A stretch of 64,000 nt of DNA, taken from NCBI GenBank assembly GCA_030374765.1, contig JARGXX010000138.1, positions 496,001 through 560,000 on the forward strand, written 5' to 3'. The notes beneath the pieces are model-generated. The model searched no databases, was not told where the DNA came from, and saw nothing but the letters and a program-made list of their open reading frames with translations. The position numbers were made by a program, and so were the translations under genes. The number at the start of each line of letters is the position of its first letter. Positions within the stretch are counted from its first letter, which is position 1. The DNA is from Agarophyton chilense (lineage: Eukaryota; Rhodophyta; Florideophyceae; Gracilariales; Gracilariaceae). Shown piece after piece: positions 57,218-64,000 of this stretch.

Positions 57218-58954
57218 ATGGCGGGGAGGCAACGGTCCAACCGGCATAAGAGCGAGCTGCGTAACGCGTCCAGCGACCACTCGACTGTCGAAGGCAGAGC
57301 ACCACAACCGAACGACAAACGCACCAACGCGGTAACCACTCCTCGAACTTCGAGCGCTCTTCCGCATCGTACGCCCACTTCCAGCGACCACATCCCGATA
57401 CCTCGGCGACCAGTACTCCCGATGAACGGTGGTAACAATCCCCACCGGGGTTACTTCTCCGGTTTCCATTCGGCTCCCCTTCCGCGGGGGAGTGCCTCGT
57501 CAACCGTGCCGAGCCGATCACGGGGTCCCGTTGAAGCTTCAAGCGACATCACTCCTGCGGAGGACACCTGGCCCAGTTACGACGAACTCGTCGGGTTAAA
57601 CCCGCGTCAACATGCGGCGATTCTCCGGAGAGCTCCGTGGTTCCATCCGAAAGCGGTCTTCGACGAAGAACTCGTGGCCGCGTATGCTGATGGCAATGCG
57701 CGTCGCCCGGGCGAGCTGCCGGCTTTGATCACCACTTCGTGGGACTGGCGACGCCGTGTGGCGGTTCCCACTCACGCGATTCTGCGGCGAAGGCGCGAGT
57801 CGGCGGAAGAGGCGCATTGTATATTCGTCCGCATCGGCTACTCATGGATCAGCCGGGCGAACTTCCAACACCCCATCCCCGACGAATTCGGCTTCGACCT
57901 ACGGATGTACCGGACTCAGGGTGAGATCGGCTATTGTGACCGCCTTGCGGCGTTGGAAACTTACGCATGGCGCGGCCAACCGCGAGCGCGTCAAGAAGCG
58001 ATCTGCTGGATCCGTCCGATCATTCTTGCCAAGTTCCGTCACCTTCGTCGTGAGTCCCGATATCGGTGGTTACAGAACTTCATCCGCGAGGAGCGTCGGG
58101 GCAGATCCCGCTTTGGGTTCCTTGTCCCTTATCAGAACACGGAGATAAACTGGATTAGTCCCTTCTATCAGTTCGGGCGATACGTTCCCCTGCCTGGGTG
58201 GTGGTCCTCCGTCGAGGTGGGTCGGGGATGTTACGTGGAGTTGCCTCCAGTCGTCTCCTATCTGGGCTCGTACCTCATCGAGGATCCGCACTCCGGCTTA
58301 TGGTCCGTGGTCCTAACCGAATGGGCAGTCCGCGCCACGGCGTACATCTTGTGGGAAGCCTACAACCAGTATCGACTGTGGTATCTTCCTCCGCGTTTGC
58401 GTGGTTACATCCGGCAGCTGGACCTTCAACTCCCTCTTGAAGGTGTCAATAACGCTGATGAAGCTCAGGAGCTCATCGACATCATTGGGCGTGTCGACTG
58501 GGCTGTCGTGCCTGTCCGGCAGAGCGGCCGTCGTCAAAAAGCCGGTGGGGCTGATCGGTCTCCGGAGCGTCGCACGCCGTTGGCGGGAGATTTAATCTTC
58601 TTTAACCCATGGGAGCAGCAAGAGATCTCCGAGGAGGAGGCGTCGGCACTCCGGATGGCTCCGCGAGGCATACGATACGGGCACCCCGTGGGGTTTGCCA
58701 ACTCGGATGACTTCTACTACGCCTATGGCGGTGGTCTCCCGGAGGAGACGGGCGAATACCGTGGCGATGAGGTCATGGAAGACGTGGGAGACCCCGATGG
58801 TGCCGATACTACGGTGCAGCCGGCGCAGGGAGCGACTCACGCAGGTGCGGTGGTCGATCCAGTGGCGGCGGCGTCGCCGGACGAACCAGAATTTATCGAG
58901 GTTCCCATCCGCCCAGGGGCGGTCGTGATCTACCAGTTCCTTCGGGGTGTTTGA
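57218..58954 (+). CDS. Large intact ORF of unknown function, antisense to the adjoining Ty3 element
   Basis: There are 578 codons from ATG 57218 to TGA 58954 with no interruption (the open frame extends 15 codons upstream to a TTG). Residues 1-110 are Ser/Thr/Pro/Arg-rich and probably disordered. Residues from about 115 to 420 are Trp/Arg/Tyr-rich and folded-looking (WPSYDELVGLNPRQHAAIL, HCIFVRIGYSWISR, WLQNFIREERRGRSRFGFL, YNQYRLWYLPPRLRGYI). The C-terminal 120 residues are acidic. I recognise no domain, signal peptide or membrane helix. It lies directly downstream of the minus-strand pol but on the opposite strand. It may be an antisense ORF of the element, an ORF inside its 3' LTR, a gag-like gene of another element, or a host gene. 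It has no stops, although the neighbouring pol has nine. GC is high like the rest of 57-64 kb. Confidence 0.7.
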   Translation: MAGRQRSNRHKSELRNASSDHSTVEGRAPQPNDKRTNAVTTPRTSSALPHRTPTSSDHIPIPRRPVLPMNGGNNPHRGYFSGFHSAPLPRGSASSTVPSRSRGPVEASSDITPAEDTWPSYDELVGLNPRQHAAILRRAPWFHPKAVFDEELVAAYADGNARRPGELPALITTSWDWRRRVAVPTHAILRRRRESAEEAHCIFVRIGYSWISRANFQHPIPDEFGFDLRMYRTQGEIGYCDRLAALETYAWRGQPRARQEAICWIRPIILAKFRHLRRESRYRWLQNFIREERRGRSRFGFLVPYQNTEINWISPFYQFGRYVPLPGWWSSVEVGRGCYVELPPVVSYLGSYLIEDPHSGLWSVVLTEWAVRATAYILWEAYNQYRLWYLPPRLRGYIRQLDLQLPLEGVNNADEAQELIDIIGRVDWAVVPVRQSGRRQKAGGADRSPERRTPLAGDLIFFNPWEQQEISEEEASALRMAPRGIRYGHPVGFANSDDFYYAYGGGLPEETGEYRGDEVMEDVGDPDGADTTVQPAQGATHAGAVVDPVAAASPDEPEFIEVPIRPGAVVIYQFLRGV

Positions 58955-59295
58955 CTGAACGCGCAAGCGGCAAGCGGCGACATCGGTGCGATGAGAGACG
59001 CCCTCGTGGCACGCCTGACCGGCGGGAGTAACTCCGCTAGCGATTAGGTTAGCGCGCACGGCAATCCTGGTTCTCCCAACTAATCCCTTGTGGTCTTGGT
59101 TAGTTTATCCCGCTGTGCGGTGGTGTGTGCAGCAACTTCAGAAATAGTAAACTGCGTCCGACTGTGACGTATTTGTTTTCTTTCTTCTCTTCCACTTCTT
59201 CTGAGTGTCCTTCTCCAGGTCTTCTGTGCATCTTCTCCTTCTTCCAAGGGTCCTTATCCAGATCTTCTGTTCCTTTATCCCCATCGGGTGTCTTC
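58955..59295. other. Gap between the ORF and pol, with a purine-rich tract on the minus strand
   Basis: The tract at about 59175-59290 is nearly all pyrimidine on plus (purine on minus) and includes a 21-bp direct repeat (59209-59229 and 59252-59272, few mismatches). It could be the polypurine tract of the element or the end of a charged coding tail in another frame. Confidence 0.4.
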
Positions 59296-61329
59296 TTATC
59301 CCACTTGGGCTCGGTCTATGGTAGCCGGCAAAGCCGTGATAGTACGACGATGATACTGTACCACCTTTGACCGAGGTAGGTGCTCTATCGGTTCGTCTGA
59401 ACCCCATTCGGGGCCGTACCCGTACCAACAGACCAAGTATTGGATATACTCCTTTGGGTGGTAGGTGTGCTCCAAAATGCGTCCGACCACAAACTCTTGT
59501 CGGTACACTTCCCGGCCATCCCATATGGCGGTGTCGCTATTTACGGGTGGTACCCGTCCTGAGCCAGGGGGTCCCGAAGTGATCACGCGTTGGGCGGCTT
59601 CGCCTCGGTCGGACCGTTTAGCGCGCAAGGCAGTCCTAGGCTGAGGGGATTTTCCACCCGAATTCGATGGTTCACTTTCCCCAAGTGCCGGGCTTGTTTC
59701 GGCGCTTCCCACTCCGGTTGGAGGGCCCACACCAGCGGGTAACCCAGGTGGTCGTTCCTCTAATCGGCGTGGTGAAGCTCGCTTCGGCGGTGAGATTCGC
59801 TGGGGCGGTGGCGCATTGTGGCACCTCTCTGTCCCACGGCAAGATTACGTGTATTCACGTGAGCGTTCCAATGGCTCGCTGTCCGGCGTCGGTGCCGTGG
59901 ATGTCTCCGCCTCCCTGTGCGGGGTACTTGGCGGTGCGTCGTCCACTCGTACTGTATCAGGCTGCAGTGCTTCGAGCGCATTTGCATTCTGTATTGCACG
60001 TGTGGTGACACCTCGGCGAGTGTTGGTGGCTTTATCCACAGCTGCGTTCTGAGGCTTGGATAGCGACTGCGTGGAGTCGTGCAGGACGTCGGTATCAGGC
60101 ACCTCTGATGGGTGGAGAATGAAACGGGACGGTGCGGCGTTTCCAGCGACGGTATCGACCAGATTACGACGGCTGTCGGGCGCCTCCCCCTCCATAGACG
60201 ATGCACCGGAGTTGGTGTCCGTCGGGTGGACTTGGGAGGAGCGACGAATGCGCCACACGATTCCTTTCGGGTTGGGCGCCGCGGGTAGAGGAAGGTCAGA
60301 CAAACCCCGAGATGGGTGTGGTAACGCGTAGAGACGCGGGTGGACCTGGGTTAAGGGGGTCGATGAATCCGTTTCAACGGGAGCAGTCACACCAGTAAGT
60401 TGGGATGTTAACGGCGGAGGAGCTGATACCACGCGATCGCAGGAGATGCGTTCGTGAATACCAGCGAGGTCAACAACAACAGTGTCGGAAGCCACCGAAA
60501 TAACCCGAAAGGGGCCGTCGGGAACGGGTGACAGCTTGTGGCGTTTCTCCTTCTCTGGGTTCCAGTATTCCTTGCGGATGAATACATAACCGTCGGGGAC
60601 GAGACGTGGCGGCTAGTGAGGGGCTTTGGTATCAAAGTCCTGCTTGTAAACGGCCTGGGCTCGGCCCATTGAACGCCGTGCGGCGGGAACGAGCTTCGTG
60701 AGCCAAGTTTTCCACGCTTCGTGGTAAGCAGTCGGTGACGGAAAGGTATCCAGCGTGGTCTGTGGTTCAAGCGCCACGGGCGGTGGGATCCGGGACAGTA
60801 ACAGCTCGATGGGCGTTAATCCAGTTGTCCTGGGCACCTGCGTATTGTACGCAAAGGTGAGCGCATCAGTGAACAAGTCCCAATCTTTGGGGTGGTCTGC
60901 AACGTATGAACGGAGTGTTGCAAGTAATGTCCGGTTGAACCGTTCGGCCTGCCCATTAGTTTGGGGGTGGTAAGTGGTCGTGAACAGGTTCTTAATGTCC
61001 AAGATGCGACAAACATCCTCGAAAAAACGAGAGGCGAACTGTCTTCCGTTATCGGAGACGAGGTTGACCGGTGGACCGTAGACAAAGACCCAGTGTAGGA
61101 CGAAGGCTGGAGCCACGCTCATAGCGGAGATCTTCTGTAACGGTACAGTCCAGACCAGCTTTGAGAAGCGATCCATAATTACGAGTAAGAACTTGTAATT
61201 CCGCGTAGTGGTAAGGAAGGGACCGAGTATATCGATGGCACAAACTCCAATGGAGCGCGGGCTGGAAACAGCTTCCACTTCGTCGCATGACGGCGGAGTT
61301 TGACACGGTTCCGAGGGCAATCGGTACAA
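59296..61329 (-). pseudogene. Ty3 integrase with C-terminal chromodomain
   Basis: The integrase core carries all three acidic residues: VCAIDILGPF, LVSDNGRQFASRFF and QTNGQAERFNRTLL. TAG at 60613 and TAA at 59845 interrupt the frame. A GKR-type segment (DGPFRVISVASDTVVVDL) and a long low-complexity linker lead to the chromodomain at about 59346-59502: VVGRILEHTYHPKEY, YLVCWYGYGPEWGSDEPIEH, with the aromatic and Trp positions of the methyl-Lys cage region. Chromodomains direct chromovirus integration to marked heterochromatin. Confidence 0.88.
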
Positions 61330-63101
61330 AACCGCACCGTTGCGTAGCAGTCCACTGCCATGGCAGGCCAGTAGAAGTTACGGCGTAGGGTGAGGTAAAG
61401 TTTCCGTCCCCCGACGTGGCCACTCAATTTGGAGTAGTGCGACAACCGCAATACTCTCGAATGGAGGTTATGTGGTACCAGGATTTGTGGGTGCGATCCG
61501 ACGGTCCGTACAAGGTATCCGGCGTCATTCACCTGAAAGGGGAGAGTATTTCCTCCATTGAGTTGAGCGCGGACCTTCGCGCAGAACGGGTCAGCGAATA
61601 GCTCCCGTATCATCTCCTCTGGAGTAATAGGCACGAAGTTCCCTGGTAAGGCCTTCTCAGGATCTTCCGAGAGAAGAAAGTCGTCCAATTCGGAACCGGA
61701 ATCTGAAGAGTCCGTGTCTCGTTCCTCGTCCTCGATGGTAGCGTCGTCGCTATTCAGTGCAAAGCAAGGTATTTCATCGTCTTTGACGGGTAGTGCTTCG
61801 CCAGTAGTGACTAGATGGGAGAGAGCCTCGGCTTGGGTGCTGCACGATTCTCTTCGGTACTGCACGTTAAAGTCAAATTCCGCTAGACGAAGACGCCAAC
61901 GCATAAAGCGGCCTGAAGGCTCCGAGATGGAGAGTAGCCATCGAAGTTATGCGTGGTCCGTAAAAACGGTGAAATGATTACCTATGAGATAGGGGCGCAA
62001 CTTTTGTAATGCTCACACTACTGCAAGGCATTCCTTCTCCGAGACGGAGTAATTCTTCTCGTGGGCGTAGAGCGATCGGGACCAGTACACTACGGTGCGT
62101 CTTTCCCAATTGGGTGCAGTTTGAAACAGGGCGCAACCTACTTAGTAGTCGCTGGCGTCCGTATCTCCGGTGAAGGGCCTTCCAGGCTTGGGCAACGAGA
62201 GGATCGGGGTGGAGACGACAGAATCCCTAAGAGAGTTGAAAGATTCCGTTTGAACGTGGGTTAAGGGGTCCAGTTTTGGTGGTTGGCCTTTCCGCAAAAG
62301 GGCGTTTAACGGTGCAGCCTTGTCCGCAAAATGCGGGATGAATCGTCGGTAGACGTTTGCGAGTCCCAGAAAGGAACGAAGCTCGGTTTGCGTCCGCGGT
62401 TCTTTAGCCTCTTTGAGTGACTTAACACGAGTCTCCTCGATTGTAACACGTCCTGGACGGATAACATGGCCGAGATACTTCACGGTGTCCGTGAAGAAAT
62501 CACATTTCTTCAACTTCAGAGTGCCACCTGCATCTCGAAGCGTGGTCATTATATCTCTCACATGAGTGAGATGTTTGTCCAGATTATCTGAGAAGACGAT
62601 TATGTCATCCAGGTAGACCATGCAGGTACGCCATTTGAAGCGGGTCAATAGGATCTCGATGGCTCGCTGAAAAGTAGCGGGGGCGTTGGTAAGACCAAAA
62701 GGCATCCGTTTGAAACTGTAGAGACCGGAGTGACACGCGAAAGCGGTTTTATCCTGGTCTTTCTTCCTTACCGGAACTTTCCAGTATCCTCAATTGGCGT
62801 CCAGGGTTGTAAAGACGATGGCGGTGCCCAGCGAGTCAATGTACTCGTCCATTCTTGGGATTGGATACACGTCCTTGACGGTGACGGTATTCAACCGACG
62901 GTAGTCGACGCAAAACCTCCAGGAACCATCCTGCTTTGGAGCCAGTACTACTGGAGAAGCTCAGGGCGACTGAACCGGTTCAATGACTCCTGCTCGAAGC
63001 ATTTTATCTACCTGTGTCTTTTCCTCCGCGCGTGCGGCGGGTCCGGCACGGTATGGGTTCTGAGAGATGGGTCGGGTGTCCGGTAGCAAATCAATCCGGT
63101 G
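61179..63101 (-). pseudogene. Ty3 reverse transcriptase, RNase H and zinc finger
   Basis: RT motifs are all present: DGSWRFCVDYRRLNTVT, YPIPRMDEYIDSLG, FTTLDAN(stop)GYWKVPV, RMPFGLTNAPATFQ, MVYLDDIIVFSDN (catalytic YLDD) and LKKCDFFTDTVKYLGHVI. RNase H has GDTDASDY, SVSEKECLAVV, TDHA(stop)LRWLL and RLRLAEFDFNVQYRRES. The H2C2 finger follows (LHSRVLRLSHYSKLSGHVGG, then CTDCPRNRVK). The sole defects in this 640-codon stretch are the in-frame stops. Confidence 0.9.
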
Positions 63102-64000
63102 TTACGTAGTGGAAATCTCACCAAGGGAGCCGTCCCACGTGGTGGTGAAGTCCCTTAAAAGTTCTCGCAATCGATGGCAGTATAACTCCGGGACGTGGCT
63201 GAGATCCAGGTCGTCGAGTTCTTGGACTGGATCGGGGCGGTCACCACTCGTTGAAACGGGCTGCCTCCCTGATGTTACAGGTTGACCCCCGGGTACCGGC
63301 GATGAAACGGGTTCCGGGCTCTCCCCCTCTTTAGAGTGAACGAGTCCGAGAACTTCAGCTGCGGTCAGCTTTGTCGGCACCATAGAGATGGGGGGCGGCA
63401 TGACGGACCCTATCACTTGGTTCTTCACCAGATAATGGGTTACAGTCCCTATAATGGCGATCAGCACGTGAAGCGGTTGGTTTGGCTCCACATGGACGAT
63501 TCCATTCGCAATTGCGAGGCTGTGCCTGTCATAAAGTGACGACAATGGTTGCAAGACCCGGAGTCCGTGTTGACGGGAGGTTACTTTCACCATCATTTAG
63601 GACTCAGGCGGGACGCACAACGACGCTGCGATGCGAAGCTTATTTGATTCACAGTTATCCGGTCTCTGTTCTTGTGCTGCCGGTAGCGGGACATGCTTCT
63701 TCGTGGCACGCCTAAGCGGACGACGAACGATCGGAGTGGACGATCCATCCTCCATCTCGACACGCCGTTGGCGGGGGAAGATCGCTTTGACGAAGCGGTC
63801 GCAAAAGTCGCAACCCAATGTGACTTGGGCGGCTAATTTCCGACATACGACGAAGTCGAGTTTCACCACACGAGCGCCAACGCGGACTACCAGTTCTATG
63901 AACCCCACCGTATCCAACGGTTTGTTGTTCGCGTCAGCGACCTCCGGGACGTGGTCGCGGCGGATCCTAGACTGCAATGCAGGCGGTAACACTTCCTCCA
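63102..64000 (-). pseudogene. Ty3 protease (partial) and RT linker
   Basis: VVRVGARVVKLDFVVCRKLA and QVTLGCDFCDRFV (the second conserved segment of retropepsin, hydrophobic-LG) are present; the catalytic DTG loop would be at or beyond the window edge. After TAA at 63597 the frame continues as a Pro/Ser-rich linker with LRELLRDFTTTWDGSLGEIS, ending in TAA at 63102. Confidence 0.75.

Larger units (their letters stand above)
59296..64000 (-). mobile_element. Ty3/gypsy chromodomain element (chromovirus), pol inactivated by stops
   Basis: It runs off the right edge of the window. Read from 64000 down: protease, linker, reverse transcriptase, RNase H, zinc finger, integrase, a long Pro/Ser-rich linker and a chromodomain. 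From 63992 to 61179 everything is in one frame; after one frameshift the rest is in a second frame to 59296. In between are stops at 63597, 63102, 62961, 62790, 62142, 62013, 61947, 60613 and 59845. All fit TGG to TGA/TAG or CAA/CAG to TAA/TAG changes. Gag and the 5' LTR lie outside the window. Confidence 0.9.

Overview
The window reads as nuclear DNA of a eukaryote. Genes are single, apparently intronless ORFs with TATA boxes and secretion signals; there are no operons or bacterial-type ribosome binding sites; and most of the sequence is decayed transposable elements: Ty3/gypsy, Ty1/copia and a Harbinger-type DNA transposon. Sparse, compact, intron-poor genes in a retrotransposon-rich background, together with a haloalkane-dehalogenase-like protein, an AA15-type LPMO and a DUF6818-like transposon ORF, fit a marine red alga (florideophyte type) best. 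An oomycete or another eukaryote is not excluded. The taxonomic statement is inference.

Layout. 1-12 kb is AT-rich with few genes: a small P-loop GTPase (2.8-3.8 kb), a secreted haloalkane dehalogenase-like hydrolase (6.7-7.65 kb) and a broken ubiquitin-specific protease relic whose catalytic Cys is Ser (8.6-9.9 kb), followed by copia scraps. 13.18-16.26 kb is a Harbinger-like transposon with about 68-bp terminal inverted repeats, a DUF6818-like ORF1 and a decayed DDE transposase on the opposite strand. 17-20 kb is a Ty3 relic (minus), 21.4-26.3 kb a copia relic (minus), and 28.9-35 kb a long Ty3 relic (plus).

39-53.9 kb is the gene-bearing segment. A Cys-rich GCC2/GCC3 (ephrin-receptor-like) protein, a von Willebrand A protein, an AA15-like lytic polysaccharide monooxygenase and a second vWA protein all lie on the minus strand, all with signal peptides; one further unrecognised minus-strand ORF follows. 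They suggest an extracellular-matrix or cell-wall set, but gag relics sit between them.

57-64 kb is GC-richer. It holds a minus-strand Ty3 chromodomain element whose pol is interrupted by nine in-frame stops and only one frameshift, next to an intact 578-codon unrecognised ORF on the opposite strand. Every one of the stops can be explained by a C:G to T:A change. That contrast is the most interesting unexplained signal in the window. The second is the nearly constant 71-73 nt gap between TATA box and ATG in three unrelated genes.

ORF starts quoted here are at ATG; several longer open frames begin only at TTG or GTG and were trimmed to the first plausible ATG.
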